DNA from: Candidatus Methanoplasma sp.
Lineage (GTDB): Archaea; Thermoplasmatota; Thermoplasmata; Methanomassiliicoccales; Methanomethylophilaceae
Assembly: GCA_031261625.1 (NCBI GenBank)
Contig: JAISJG010000014.1
Span: forward strand, 1-27,927
Direction: 5' to 3'
DNA length: 27,927 bases
In this document: positions 8,407 through 16,859 of the stretch, piece after piece
How positions within the stretch are numbered: position 1 is the stretch's first letter
How the letters are laid out: each line of letters opens with the position of its first letter
Made by a program: the position numbers and the translations under genes
The notes under the pieces: model-generated
Databases searched by the model: none
Seen by the model: only the letters and a program-made list of their open reading frames with translations
What the model was told of the DNA's origin: nothing

Positions 8407-8778
8407 ATGGCAGGAATGCGCGGCGTAAATCCACGTCAGATGCAACAGGCAATGAAGAAGATGGGTATCAAACAGACTGACATCAAGGATGTCGTCGAAG
8501 TGATCATCCGCACCAGGTCGAACGAGATAGTCATAACCAACGCGGATGTCGTCTGCGTCGATATGCAGGGAAGCAAAAGCTACCAGATCTCGGGAGACGA
8601 GGAGACCAGAGCGGTCGGTGCAGTATCTTCCCCCGGATCCGCAACGGTATCGTTCCCCGCAGAGGATATCGATCTTGTGATATCACAGACCGGTTGCGAC
8701 CGCGAGACCGCCGTGAAAGCGCTCGAAGAAGCCAAAGGACAGCCTGCGGAAGCGATCCTCAGCATAATGACGAGGTGA
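8407..8778 (+). CDS. nac: Nascent polypeptide-associated complex protein (archaeal NAC)
   Basis: Archaeal NAC forms a homodimer that binds emerging polypeptides at the ribosome. The 123-residue protein starts with a basic, methionine-rich ribosome-contact segment (RGVNPRQMQQAMKKMG). It continues with the NAC beta-barrel domain at about 25-70 (VIIRTRSNEIVITNADVVCVDMQG, then SYQISG), and ends with a UBA domain at about 85-123 (DLVISQTGCDRETAVKALEEAKGQPAEAILSIM). This is the usual two-domain layout and length. It is 4 bp upstream of hypC, so the two are probably co-transcribed. Confidence 0.95.
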   Translation: MAGMRGVNPRQMQQAMKKMGIKQTDIKDVVEVIIRTRSNEIVITNADVVCVDMQGSKSYQISGDEETRAVGAVSSPGSATVSFPAEDIDLVISQTGCDRETAVKALEEAKGQPAEAILSIMTR

Positions 8779-8782
8779 TACC

Positions 8783-9013
8783 ATGTGTCTTGCAATACCC
8801 GGAAAGATAGTTAAGATCGAAGGAGACGTCGGCGATGTCGATTTCGGTGGTGTCATCCGTAAAGCGAACGTTGCCATGGTAGAGGCGAAAGTAGGCGACT
8901 GGGCGGTCGTCCACGCAGGATTCGCGATAGAGATCATGGACGAGGAAGAAGCACTGGAGACCATCGCTCTCTGGAACGAGGTTCTTGACAGCGATCAGAC
9001 CACATTCCAGTGA
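8783..9013 (+). CDS. hypC: Hydrogenase maturation chaperone HypC/HupF
   Basis: HypC carries the Fe(CN)2CO precursor from HypD to the large subunit of [NiFe] hydrogenases. The 76-residue protein begins with the invariant MCLAIPGKI, in which Cys2 (exposed after Met removal) binds the iron. It continues with the HypC barrel (VDFGGVIRKANVAMVEAKVGDWAVVHAGFAIEIMDEEEA). Its length is normal. In a hydrogen-dependent methylotrophic methanogen it would serve the Mvh- or Ech-type hydrogenases. No other hyp gene is in the window; it appears to ride with nac. Confidence 0.96.
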   Translation: MCLAIPGKIVKIEGDVGDVDFGGVIRKANVAMVEAKVGDWAVVHAGFAIEIMDEEEALETIALWNEVLDSDQTTFQ

Positions 9014-9041
9014 ATATCGCCCTCACTGATTGCCTTGACAC

Positions 9042-9260
9042 ATGACATATTCACCGATCGATGCAGACAAGGACGCTCTAACGATAATGGGCGTTCGATT
9101 CCGTGATCTGAAAACGCTTGAAGATGTAGCAAGTGATATCGGTTCCAATATGTTCGGGGGATTTGTCCCTACGCGGGACTTTGTTGAACTGTTTCGTGAC
9201 TATATTGAAGGGAAGGTCCCGCGCTCTGCTATTACTGCACTGATTAGGGAACAACTCTGA
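9042..9260 (+). CDS. Small hypothetical protein, 72 residues
   Basis: I do not recognise this gene. The predicted protein is acidic to neutral and probably helical, with a C-terminal segment FRDYIEGKVPRSAITALIREQL. That tail has the general look of small antitoxins of the VbhA kind, but the (S/T)xxxE(G/N) inhibition motif of that group is not visible. Its start is 28 bp after hypC with no clear ribosome site. The stop overlaps a following ATG (TGATG), whose reading frame runs into the 5S rRNA gene and is probably not real. A lost downstream partner is possible but speculative. Confidence 0.5.
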   Translation: MTYSPIDADKDALTIMGVRFRDLKTLEDVASDIGSNMFGGFVPTRDFVELFRDYIEGKVPRSAITALIREQL

Positions 9261-9295
9261 TGGAAATTAGGCATGCCAGAAGGTCATCAGAAATC

Positions 9296-9304
9296 ATTAT
9301 ATAC
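9296..9304 (+). promoter_or_regulatory. TATA box of the 5S rRNA gene
   Basis: ATTATATAC lies 21-29 bp upstream of the predicted 5S 5' end, the standard archaeal distance. Confidence 0.6.
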
Positions 9305-9324
9305 TTTGTAGGTATGGCAGGAAT

Positions 9325-9451
9325 TGGTCTGACGGCCACAGCAGCAGGGAAACACCCGGTCCCATCTCGAACCCGGCAGTAAAGTCTGCTCACGTACCTG
9401 TCATGTACTGTGATACGCAAGTTCACGGGAACTCAGGCACGCTGTCAACCA
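9325..9451 (+). rRNA. rrf: 5S ribosomal RNA
   Basis: The sequence contains the conserved 5S core GGGAAACACCCGGTCCCATC followed by CGAACCCGGCAGTAAAG. The two ends can pair: TGGT-C-TGACGGC at 9325-9336 with GCTGTCA-ACCA at 9441-9451, one base bulged and one G-U pair. The length is about 127 nt. It is followed by a pyrimidine-rich stretch suited to termination. No 16S or 23S gene is near, so it is a stand-alone 5S gene, as known in Thermoplasmata. Exact ends are estimated to within a few bases. Confidence 0.92.
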
Positions 9452-9524
9452 CTTTTCCACTTCTATTTGTTTGGGCAGCGCTTTGATGGCAACCATTAAA
9501 ACCGACTTCCGCCATGATTCTCCG

Positions 9525-10307
9525 ATGATACTGATAAAACTGGGCGGTAGCGTGATTACCGACAAGACCCAGTACGGGACATTCAACAAGGAAACAGTGT
9601 CCCGTCTCTGCGGCGAGATCAAAAAATCCGGCCAAGACGTAATTATAGTCCACGGCGCCGGATCCTTCGGACATGTTATCGCAAAGGAATTCTCCCTTCA
9701 GAACGGTTCCACCGGCGATCCGAAGCAGACGTTCGCTGCGACAAAAGTGCAATACGACGTAAGGAATCTCAACTCGATGGTCATCGCAGAACTGCTTTCC
9801 AATAACATCCCCGCACTGTCCGTTCCCCCGGGATCCTGTTTCATCATGGATAACGGGAAACTCATTGTGGATAACCCGGAAGTGCTTCTTTCGGCATCCC
9901 GCCTCGGGATCATGCCCGTGCTCTTCGGAGATGTGGTATTCGACCGCACGAAAGGATTCGGGATATGCTCCGGAGATCAGATAATGGAGATCCTCTGCGA
10001 TATTTACAAACCGGAAAAAGTCATCTTCGTATCTGATATCGACGGCCTTTATGACAAAGACCCGAAAACGGATAAAAAAGCAAAGTTCATCGCCGAGGTT
10101 ACCGTCGATGCTATGAGAAAAATAGACAGCAGGATCTCCGTCGACGATGTGACAGGCGGGGTCCGCGGAAAGATGGAATCCATGCTCAGAATAAGCACAA
10201 CGGACAGGGAATGCATACTTGTGAACGGAACCGTCCCGGGAAGGCTGTATTCATTATTAAATGGGGAAACCGTTACCTCCACCGTAGCAAAGGGAGGATT
10301 GGAATGA
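9525..10307 (+). CDS. ipk: Isopentenyl phosphate kinase
   Basis: IPK phosphorylates isopentenyl phosphate to isopentenyl diphosphate with ATP, the last step of archaeal mevalonate pathways. The protein is an amino-acid-kinase fold enzyme. It begins [14 protein letters not shown], with Lys5 and the glycine loop, and has VHGAGSFGH at 42-50. His50 is the catalytic histidine that distinguishes IPK from related kinases. The nucleotide part includes [12 protein letters not shown], and [11 protein letters not shown] follows. I start at the ATG giving the family N-terminus (260 residues). Upstream TTG and ATG codons add 13-18 unconserved residues. The stop overlaps the fni start (ATGA). Confidence 0.94.
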   Translation: MILIKLGGSVITDKTQYGTFNKETVSRLCGEIKKSGQDVIIVHGAGSFGHVIAKEFSLQNGSTGDPKQTFAATKVQYDVRNLNSMVIAELLSNNIPALSVPPGSCFIMDNGKLIVDNPEVLLSASRLGIMPVLFGDVVFDRTKGFGICSGDQIMEILCDIYKPEKVIFVSDIDGLYDKDPKTDKKAKFIAEVTVDAMRKIDSRISVDDVTGGVRGKMESMLRISTTDRECILVNGTVPGRLYSLLNGETVTSTVAKGGLE

Positions 10308-11359
10308 CACCGATACGGGAAAGAAAGGCGGATCACATAAACATCTGTCTCAACGAGAGGATAGCACCCGGATACTGTTACTGGGATGACATTAGATTCA
10401 TACACAACGCCCTTCCCGAACTCAACGGGGACGAAATAGATACAAGCACCGTCCTCTTCGGAAAGAAACTCGACTTCCCTCTTATCGTCACAGCGATCAC
10501 CGGAGGATTCCCCGGTGCGAAGAAGATCAATGGCAACATAGCCGAAGCATGCGCGGAATTAGGTATCGGAATGGGTGTCGGAAGCGAGCGCGCAGGCATA
10601 GCCGGCGTGGACCCCGACAGCTACTCGATAATCAAGGATTATGACGTTCCTCTGGTGATAGGTAACGTCGGAGCACCGCAACTGGTACAGCAACGCGACA
10701 AGAACCCTTTCACTAAAGACGATATCGGCAAAGCGATCGATCTCATCGATGCGGATGTCCTCGCCGTGCACCTGAACTTCCTCCAGGAGGTCGTTCAGCC
10801 GGAAGGGGACCTCAACGGCAAAGGCTGCTTCGATGCCATCAGGGATATCGCAAGGGAATACCCCACCATCGTCAAAGAGACGGGTGCGGGGATATCCAAA
10901 GCCGTGGCTGAAAAACTCAGAGGCATCGGTATACTGGGAATAGACATCGCAGGCATGGGAGGCACCAGCTTCTCCGCTGTCGAGCTATACAGGGCGATGG
11001 CGGCCGGCGATAGCATAAGAACCAATATGGGAGAGTCGTTCCTCGATTGGGGCATACCGTCCCCGGTATCGCTTCTCGAAGCGGGGAACAGCATACCCGT
11101 GATCGCATCCGGCGGGATATTGGACGGAATACACGTAGCGGCATCCGTCGCAATGGGCGCTTCGAGCGCAGGTATCGCAAAAGCGGTACTGAGAGAGGCG
11201 ACGGAATCCGCGGATGCGGTAAAAGAAAAACTCACACTCATCAGAGAGGAGCTCAAAGCGGCGATGCTGCTGACAGGCTCGGGAAACATCGATCAGCTTT
11301 CAAGAGCCAGATATGTTGTTCTCGGCGAAACTAAACAATGGTTAGAGGGATTACAGTGA
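10304..11359 (+). CDS. fni: Type 2 isopentenyl-diphosphate delta-isomerase
   Basis: Type 2 IDI interconverts IPP and DMAPP with reduced FMN. The 351-residue TIM-barrel protein shows the family N-terminus ([14 protein letters not shown]), the flavin-site TAITGG (about 63-68), [23 protein letters not shown] with the substrate-binding HLNxx[10 protein letters not shown] and a C-terminal [11 protein letters not shown] phosphate-binding segment. The start is the ATG overlapping ipk by 4 nt; upstream in-frame codons lie inside ipk. It provides DMAPP primer for the prenyl synthase encoded next. Gene order ipk-fni-idsA is a common archaeal lipid operon. Confidence 0.95.
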   Translation: MTPIRERKADHINICLNERIAPGYCYWDDIRFIHNALPELNGDEIDTSTVLFGKKLDFPLIVTAITGGFPGAKKINGNIAEACAELGIGMGVGSERAGIAGVDPDSYSIIKDYDVPLVIGNVGAPQLVQQRDKNPFTKDDIGKAIDLIDADVLAVHLNFLQEVVQPEGDLNGKGCFDAIRDIAREYPTIVKETGAGISKAVAEKLRGIGILGIDIAGMGGTSFSAVELYRAMAAGDSIRTNMGESFLDWGIPSPVSLLEAGNSIPVIASGGILDGIHVAASVAMGASSAGIAKAVLREATESADAVKEKLTLIREELKAAMLLTGSGNIDQLSRARYVVLGETKQWLEGLQ

Positions 11360-12345
11360 CAATAGACGCAAAAGAATATCTTGCAAAGACATCGAAAGAG
11401 TTGGACGGGCCCATTAGGCAGTACATACAGGACGAAGAGCCGGCCAACCTCATAGCCGCTACAAGACAGTACCCTTACGCCGGAGGAAAGCGCATGCGTC
11501 CGGCCATGGTCCTGGCGGCGGCAGGTGCTGTCGGCGGGGACAAGAGCAAGGCCATACCGCTCGCCGTTGCCATCGAATACATCCACAATTTCACTCTGGT
11601 ACATGACGATTTCATGGACGGGGACGAGAAGAGACGCGGAATGACCACCATCCATGTCGCATACGACGTCCCTACCGCGATCCTCGCTGGGGATGCACTT
11701 TTCGCAAGGGCGTTCCAGATCATCGGGGACCTCGACATCCCCGACAAGAACATGCGCGATGCTCTCAGATACGTCACAAGAGCTGTCTGGGACCTTGCCC
11801 GCGGACAGGAGATGGATATCAACAACGAAGGTAAGATCGTCTCCGAAGCGGAGTACATCGAGACCATAAGACTCAAGACCAGTGTACTTTTCGCAGCTGC
11901 GGCGGCGGGAGGGGCATTGGCAGGCGGTGCTGATTATCCGAAGGTGATCGCACTCCACGATTACGCCATGGCACTGGGGCTCGGATTCCAGATATACGAC
12001 GACTATTTGGGTATCGCCGGCGATCCCTCCAAGACCGGGAAATCGGTCGGTAACGATATACGCAAGGGAAAATGCACCGTCATGGTCACGCATGCCGTCA
12101 AGAACATCAAGGACCCGAAGGTCCTCGAAGAGTTCAAGAGCATACTCGGAAAGATAGCTGCGACCGAGGAGGAAGTCCTCCGCGCGAGACAGATACTCGA
12201 GGAAGCCGGAAGCATAGCCTACGGGAGAAAACTCGCAGAAGACAAAGTAAAGGAAGCGATCTCCAAACTCAGCGCGATAGGGCCGAGCGAGGACAAGGAC
12301 TTCCTTATCGCTCTTGCCGAATACGCCATAAACAGAGATGTCTGA
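11338..12345 (+). CDS. idsA: Geranylgeranyl/farnesyl diphosphate synthase
   Basis: This trans-isoprenyl diphosphate synthase chains IPP units onto DMAPP to supply archaeal ether-lipid side chains. The all-helical fold's motifs are present: GGKRMRP for IPP binding (near 49-55), first aspartate-rich motif VHDDFMDGDEKRRG, GDALFARAF, and second motif FQIYDDYLGIAGDPSKTGK. Chain length (C15 or C20) is set by residues before the first motif and cannot be fixed here. The ATG at 11338 overlaps fni by 22 nt. A GTG at 11356 with AGAGGG 5 nt upstream and a GTGA overlap with the fni stop is an equally good start. The stop abuts the radB stop with no gap. Confidence 0.94.
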   Translation: MVRGITVTIDAKEYLAKTSKELDGPIRQYIQDEEPANLIAATRQYPYAGGKRMRPAMVLAAAGAVGGDKSKAIPLAVAIEYIHNFTLVHDDFMDGDEKRRGMTTIHVAYDVPTAILAGDALFARAFQIIGDLDIPDKNMRDALRYVTRAVWDLARGQEMDINNEGKIVSEAEYIETIRLKTSVLFAAAAAGGALAGGADYPKVIALHDYAMALGLGFQIYDDYLGIAGDPSKTGKSVGNDIRKGKCTVMVTHAVKNIKDPKVLEEFKSILGKIAATEEEVLRARQILEEAGSIAYGRKLAEDKVKEAISKLSAIGPSEDKDFLIALAEYAINRDV

Positions 12346-13002
12346 TCAGACCTCTCCTATCCCTGTGGCCGTTATGCGGTAATTCGCGTAGCGGCCCTCG
12401 GGAAGACTGCGGTGCTTCATGATCACAGCGGTCCTGACACCGTTCCCTTTTTTATCCAATCTTATTATCGTTTTGGAATTGTGGGACATAGGGTGACCGC
12501 CGAGGAATTCTATGCCGCCTGTGTTCAGATTCGCATAGACCTGTGACGTGATAAGTACGGCGACATCCTTCTTCCTGGCCATTCCCAATAAGACCTCGAC
12601 CTGTCTTATGAAATCCGTCCTGGACCTTGCATCATCGTGATTCAGACGGTAATACATGGTCATGGAATCGACGATCACCATTTCGATAACATCCTTCTCG
12701 GCCAGATTGACGACCTTATCGATCTGCGCCGACTGTTCCTCGAAACTGTGGACCTGGAAAACAAGAAGATTGTTTAACGATTTATCGTCGCCGAACACCT
12801 GCAATACCCTGTCGGAGGAAAGTCCCTCCGCATCGATGAATGCCACCCTCTTCCCTTCTTTGATAAGATTGTAGGCTGTCTGTAGACAGATGTTGGACTT
12901 CCCCGTACCGGCCTCTCCGTAAAGAAGCGTGACGCTGCCTTTCTCTATGCCTCCGCCCAGGAGGTCATCGAACGCTTTGCAGCCGGTAGGTATCCGTTTC
13001 AC
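12346..13002 (-). CDS. radB: DNA repair and recombination protein RadB
   Basis: RadB is the short archaeal RecA/RadA paralogue that assists homologous recombination. The 218-residue protein is an ATPase core without the N-terminal helix-hairpin-helix domain of RadA. It shows PTGCKAFDDLLGGGI, Walker A GEAGTGKSN at about 30-38, Walker B VEMVIVDS-type strand MVIVDSMT, and ITSQVYAN equivalent to the RadA L2-preceding strand. Length is normal for RadB. A TATA-like stretch rich in A and T at about 13024-13033 precedes the ATG. It is convergent with idsA, with the two stop codons directly abutting. Confidence 0.93.
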   Translation of the reverse strand: MKRIPTGCKAFDDLLGGGIEKGSVTLLYGEAGTGKSNICLQTAYNLIKEGKRVAFIDAEGLSSDRVLQVFGDDKSLNNLLVFQVHSFEEQSAQIDKVVNLAEKDVIEMVIVDSMTMYYRLNHDDARSRTDFIRQVEVLLGMARKKDVAVLITSQVYANLNTGGIEFLGGHPMSHNSKTIIRLDKKGNGVRTAVIMKHRSLPEGRYANYRITATGIGEV

Positions 13003-13077
13003 GACACCGCAATCGCGTTGGGATTGATAAATTGTCTGTATTGGGGCTTTGCAGAAATGCTGTTATGCGACGGCTAT

Positions 13078-13126
13078 TCGGGACTTATTGTAGTTTTCTG
13101 CACAAATTCCTCGGGACTTATTGTAG
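13078..13126. repeat. Direct-repeat pair upstream of the second ATPase gene
   Basis: TCGGGACTTATTGTAG occurs at 13078-13093 and 13111-13126, a 33-bp period. Partial similarity continues after each copy (ACAAA, then TTCC). The second copy runs directly into the TATA-like GATATTTACA (13126-13135) of the ATPase gene. An operator function is inferred from this position. Confidence 0.75.
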
Positions 13127-13161
13127 ATATTTACAAATAGTTCCAATGACTGATATCACTC

Positions 13162-14532
13162 ATGCTCAATCGGAAGATATACTCCGATCTTTTGGAATGG
13201 AAAGGACGCAGTCATAAATGTCTTGTAATCAGCGGACAGAGGCAGGTTGGGAAGACCTACATAATAAGAGAGTTCGGAAAGAACGAATACGATCACTTCG
13301 TGGAGATCAACCTGAGTGATGATATCGAATCCAGATCTGTTTTCGGAGGTAATCTTTCTGCCGAAGAAATAATAAAAAGACTGATGCTGTATCGCGACCC
13401 GGATGAATTCGTTCCCGGCAGGACACTGATATTCTTCGATGAGATACAGGAATGTCCCGAAGCATACAGTTCGCTGAAATCATTCACAATCAGCGGAAAA
13501 TATGACATTATCGCATCGGGCTCCCTGATGGGGGTCAACATTCCGAACCTGAATAAAGGTAAAGGAACGGAACCGCTTATTCCGATGGGGTATGAAGAAC
13601 GTCTCACAATGCATTCAATGGATTTTGAGGAATTCCTTTGGGCTAAGAAAATACCTAAGGAGACGATCGCCGAAGTCCGTTCCGATATCAAAGGTAAAAA
13701 ACAGATCGACCACGTCGTCTATGACAGATTCGCATCCCTGTTCAGGGATTTTATGATCGTTGGAGGAATGCCGGAGGCTGTACAGGCATTTGTGGGCGAT
13801 GGCAATTACAAAAGAGCAGGGATCATCCTGGAAAACATAATCGCATCCTGCAGAAGGGATATTAACAGATATAATTCGGGCATTGATAAGATCAAAACAG
13901 AGGAATGTTTCGATTCCGTACCCGGTCAACTGTCCATGACGAATAAGAAATTCATGTATTCCAGAATACGCGGTGAAGGATCCAGGATGTCGTCTGACAA
14001 ATATATGGAGAATCTCCTCTGGATCAAAAATGCCGGATATGGGAATTTCTGTTACGGATTGGAGCAACCTGCATTACCGTTGACATCCAATGTGAAGAGA
14101 GATTGTTTCAAGGTATACCTTTCCGACACCGGCATGCTTATGCATATGTACGGCGGGAATTCGATAAAAGCGATCTTCGAAAACAACACATCATACAACA
14201 TAGGGGCCATCGTCGAGAATGTGACGGCCGAATGTCTGATGAAGTGTGGATATAGGATCTATTATTACGAAAAAAGAAAGGGAATCAACAGAATGGAATT
14301 GGATTTTATCCTGGAGACAGGCGACGGGATTGTTGCGGCAGAGGTCAAATCCGGAAAGGACAGGGTCGCACCATCGATAGAGAAAGTATCGGCCGTGTTC
14401 AAAATCGGTCGTAGAGTAATGTTCGAGGATTCGAATATCAGTGTCGGAGAGAACGGGATCGAACACTATCCGCTGTTCGTATCCGCATTCTTCGACGAGA
14501 CCGAACCGGAATGGAACGGGCCTGCGTTCTGA
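13162..14532 (+). CDS. AAA-family ATPase with DUF4143/nuclease-like domain
   Basis: This is a 456-residue protein of the AAA_14-DUF4143 type. Walker A GQRQVGKT lies at 25-32, and Walker B TLIFFDEIQECPEA at 88-101 with Asp93-Glu94. A sensor strand follows (DIIASGSLMG), then the DUF4143 region (GGMPEAVQAF onward). A C-terminal PD-(D/E)XK-like segment follows, with MELDFILETGDGIVAAEVKSGK split across about 378-399. It belongs to a different subfamily from the ATPase at 75-1373 (GQRQVGKT against GPKWCGKS loops). Base composition is more AT-rich than in the housekeeping neighbours, suggesting acquisition. Function in the cell is unknown. It stands alone between radB and the flavin reductase operon. 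Confidence 0.9.
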   Translation: MLNRKIYSDLLEWKGRSHKCLVISGQRQVGKTYIIREFGKNEYDHFVEINLSDDIESRSVFGGNLSAEEIIKRLMLYRDPDEFVPGRTLIFFDEIQECPEAYSSLKSFTISGKYDIIASGSLMGVNIPNLNKGKGTEPLIPMGYEERLTMHSMDFEEFLWAKKIPKETIAEVRSDIKGKKQIDHVVYDRFASLFRDFMIVGGMPEAVQAFVGDGNYKRAGIILENIIASCRRDINRYNSGIDKIKTEECFDSVPGQLSMTNKKFMYSRIRGEGSRMSSDKYMENLLWIKNAGYGNFCYGLEQPALPLTSNVKRDCFKVYLSDTGMLMHMYGGNSIKAIFENNTSYNIGAIVENVTAECLMKCGYRIYYYEKRKGINRMELDFILETGDGIVAAEVKSGKDRVAPSIEKVSAVFKIGRRVMFEDSNISVGENGIEHYPLFVSAFFDETEPEWNGPAF

Positions 14533-14634
14533 ACAGAATCCGAAGAATACATCAATGCAGAAGTATTGGAAATATAATGAAAAATGAAAATGGTTTTTCA
14601 GTCTGGCTCTGTAGGAATCAGATGACTGCCGGCA

Positions 14635-15192
14635 TCAGGTCTTATGGAAGACCGCGACCCATTTCAGGAACGCATCCGCGAAGTTCTGAACGTTCTCCCT
14701 GGTCCTTTCGTCACTGATCTCACCTTCTTCATTGAAGGCCGATGCGACCTCTCCGATATACGCTTCCGGCTGCTGCATCACATGCACGTCAAGGAAGACT
14801 ACGGCCTGTCTGAGATGATGGTTCGCTCCGAAAGCCCCGATCCTTCCCGGCGAGACGCTGATGATCCCTGCCGGTTTCCCGGCCAGACCGCTCTGCCCCG
14901 CAGGCTTGGATGCAACATCTATCGCATTCTTCAGTACGCCCGGTATCGAACGGTTGTATTCCGGAGTGACGAACAGGAAGGCATCGAAGCCTTTCAATTC
15001 CCTCCGGTAATCGGACCACGATCCCGGCGGGACACCGTCATCATCGAAATCCTGATTGTAGAGCTCGAGTTTACTTATATCGATAAACTTCACGTTCATG
15101 CTCTTCTCCAGGATCTTAGCGACGTTCTCGGCTATCTTCCTCGAATAGGAACCCTTTCTGAGACTGCCTACGAATATCCCGACCGAAGTCAT
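14635..15192 (-). CDS. NADPH-dependent FMN reductase family flavoprotein
   Basis: This 185-residue flavodoxin-like protein has the FMN phosphate loop GSLRKGSYSRKIA (9-21) and the flavin-binding stretch TPEYNRSIPGVLKNAIDVAS (76-95). It resembles NAD(P)H-dependent quinone or FMN reductases of the azoreductase/ArsH-like superfamily. The electron acceptor is unknown. The start is the ATG overlapping the stop of the upstream membrane-protein gene; a longer in-frame opening would run through that gene. It is the last gene of a three-gene unit read on the minus strand. Confidence 0.9.
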   Translation of the reverse strand: MTSVGIFVGSLRKGSYSRKIAENVAKILEKSMNVKFIDISKLELYNQDFDDDGVPPGSWSDYRRELKGFDAFLFVTPEYNRSIPGVLKNAIDVASKPAGQSGLAGKPAGIISVSPGRIGAFGANHHLRQAVVFLDVHVMQQPEAYIGEVASAFNEEGEISDERTRENVQNFADAFLKWVAVFHKT

Positions 15193-15494
15193 TTCTCCTT
15201 CTCCCTGGAGTCTGTTTCCTTGACCGATTCCACATCGTCCAGGTCGTATGATGCATCGGTCTGGTACTGTTCTCCTTTTGCGGCATAATACGGAAGTGCC
15301 AGCACTGCTGCGGCAATGGCTATTATCACAACGATGAGAACGATTATGACTATTATCACGACCGCAAGATACAACAGATCCTCCCATATCCATGAGTTGA
15401 GGGCGACCGCGACTATTATCGCCACGATCACTATCGCCAACGCCAGTATTCCGAGTGCCGAGCCTAATGTGCTTTTCTTTTGGATTTCCGACAT
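15189..15494 (-). CDS. Small membrane protein with two transmembrane helices
   Basis: I do not recognise a family. The 101-residue protein has a short polar N-terminus. Two very hydrophobic segments rich in Ile, Val and Ala follow at about 12-33 and 40-68, and an acidic, charged tail rich in Asp, Glu and Lys at about 73-101. It is placed 4 bp after the TIGR00266 gene, and its stop overlaps the start of the flavin reductase gene. Co-expression with both is therefore likely. A role as membrane anchor for one partner is possible but only inferred. Confidence 0.75.
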   Translation of the reverse strand: MSEIQKKSTLGSALGILALAIVIVAIIVAVALNSWIWEDLLYLAVVIIVIIVLIVVIIAIAAAVLALPYYAAKGEQYQTDASYDLDDVESVKETDSREKEK

Positions 15495-15498
15495 GTTA

Positions 15499-16176
15499 TC
15501 ACCTGTTGCTGGGAAGGTACGGGATCAACGCTCCGGCCAACTCCGCAAGCGTCATCGACTGGATTATTATCTTTCCGGGGCCGGTGAGAGTGGTGACGAA
15601 CAGTCCCTCTCCGCCGAACAGCGCGGTCTTTATCCCGCCTGCTGCCGCTATGTCGTATTTGACGGTCTCCTGCCATGCAACGGCGTTGGCGGTGGATACC
15701 TTGTATTGCTCTCCCTCCTTCAGTTCCACGATGTTGAAATCACCGCATGCGGCTACGAAAGCTATCCCGCTACCGCTCAGTCTCTGTAGGATGAATCCCT
15801 CTCCGCCGAAGAATATGCTTCCCAATTTCTTCTGGAATGCCATATCCAATGCGACAGACCCCTGCGATGCCAGGAATCCTGTCTTCTGTACGATCCAGCT
15901 TCCCCTCGCGATATCCAGGTCCACTATCTTCCCGGGTGCGGAACCTCCGAGGCCCACTATCCCGGTACCTCCGTTGGATTTGTACTGTACAAGGAACATG
16001 GACGCTCCGGACAGGGAACGGCCTATGCCTTTCAGCAGCCCGCCCTGGAGTTTGGCCTCCATGGTCATGTTACCGGTCATGTATACCATCCCTCCAGCGA
16101 CGGATTGGAAATCCTCGTTCGGCTCCAGCTGTACGTTAACGAATTGGAGATTATCTCCTGTAATAGTATATCTCAT
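15499..16176 (-). CDS. TIGR00266/AIM24 family protein
   Basis: This 225-residue protein belongs to the AIM24 (TIGR00266) family, named after a mitochondrial protein; its biochemical role is not established. It shows the expected repeated beta-rich pattern: QSVAGGMVYMTGNMTMEAKL, GGLLKGIGRSLSG, GSIFFGGEGFILQRLSG, then KTALFGGEGLFVTTLTGPG. The paired FGGEG motifs near residues 122 and 186 reflect the internal duplication of the fold. It is the first gene of a three-gene operon with a small membrane protein and a flavin reductase, and it is divergent from bud32. Confidence 0.9.
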   Translation of the reverse strand: MRYTITGDNLQFVNVQLEPNEDFQSVAGGMVYMTGNMTMEAKLQGGLLKGIGRSLSGASMFLVQYKSNGGTGIVGLGGSAPGKIVDLDIARGSWIVQKTGFLASQGSVALDMAFQKKLGSIFFGGEGFILQRLSGSGIAFVAACGDFNIVELKEGEQYKVSTANAVAWQETVKYDIAAAGGIKTALFGGEGLFVTTLTGPGKIIIQSMTLAELAGALIPYLPSNR

Positions 16177-16203
16177 GAAATGAAAATACGCGTCCGGGGT
16201 ATT

Positions 16204-16212
16204 AATTATTTA
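16204..16212 (+). promoter_or_regulatory. TATA box of bud32
   Basis: AATTATTTA lies 24-32 bp upstream of the bud32 ATG, consistent with a leaderless or nearly leaderless transcript for the bud32-rdgB pair. Confidence 0.5.
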
Positions 16213-16235
16213 CATATCGTCGGCAATGAAGGGGC

Positions 16236-16859
16236 ATGCAGTCGTACGGGGACCCCATAGCGAGCGGTGCGGAGGCCGATGTGTTCGATTCCGAATACTT
16301 AGGGCGCAAAGCCGTAGCGAAGGTGAGATCCCCCAAGAGATACAGACACCCGGAACTCGATTCCAAGATAAGATCGTCGAGGATGAGGAACGAGGTCCGC
16401 CTGATGCGTGACGCACGCAGGGCGGGAGTGAGGACCCCCGTGGTGTACGACGTCGATATCGAGGAATGCTCCATCGTAATGGAAAAAGTGCAGGGTGTGA
16501 AAATCAAGGATGTCCTCGATTCCGGTAATAACAACAGGGAACTGTGCGACCTTATCGGAAAGACCGTTGCGGACCTCCATAATGCGGGGATATGCCACGG
16601 CGACCTAACGACATCCAACATGATCCTGACGGATGACGGCAAAGTGTGCCTCATCGATTTCTCTATGGGGAGATCCGCCTCGGAGATCGAGGATATCGGA
16701 GTGGACATCAGACTTCTGGAACGTGCATTCTCATCGGCGCATCCCGGCCTCGGGAATGAGTACAAAGTGCTCATCGACGCATACATCAAAAGGAAAGAAC
16801 GTTCCGAGACCGTAATGAAAAAGGTCGAGGAGATCAAGAACAGGGGGAGATACACCTGA
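16236..16859 (+). CDS. bud32: KEOPS complex kinase/ATPase Bud32
   Basis: Bud32 is the small kinase-fold ATPase of KEOPS, the complex that makes the t6A modification at position 37 of ANN-decoding tRNAs together with Kae1. The 207-residue protein has a glycine loop SGAEADVF (10-17), catalytic Lys29 in AVAKVRSPKRYRHPELD, MEKVQG, HGDLTTSNMI (121-130) with catalytic Asp123, and metal-binding IDFSMG (140-145). It ends with a basic tail (KNRGRYT). In many Euryarchaeota Bud32 is fused to Kae1; here it is a separate gene. Its stop overlaps the probable CTG start of rdgB. Confidence 0.95.
   Translation: MQSYGDPIASGAEADVFDSEYLGRKAVAKVRSPKRYRHPELDSKIRSSRMRNEVRLMRDARRAGVRTPVVYDVDIEECSIVMEKVQGVKIKDVLDSGNNNRELCDLIGKTVADLHNAGICHGDLTTSNMILTDDGKVCLIDFSMGRSASEIEDIGVDIRLLERAFSSAHPGLGNEYKVLIDAYIKRKERSETVMKKVEEIKNRGRYT

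Noticed and set aside
15455..16183. 242-codon plus-strand frame
   Set aside because: It is antisense to the TIGR00266 and membrane-protein genes and has no family features.
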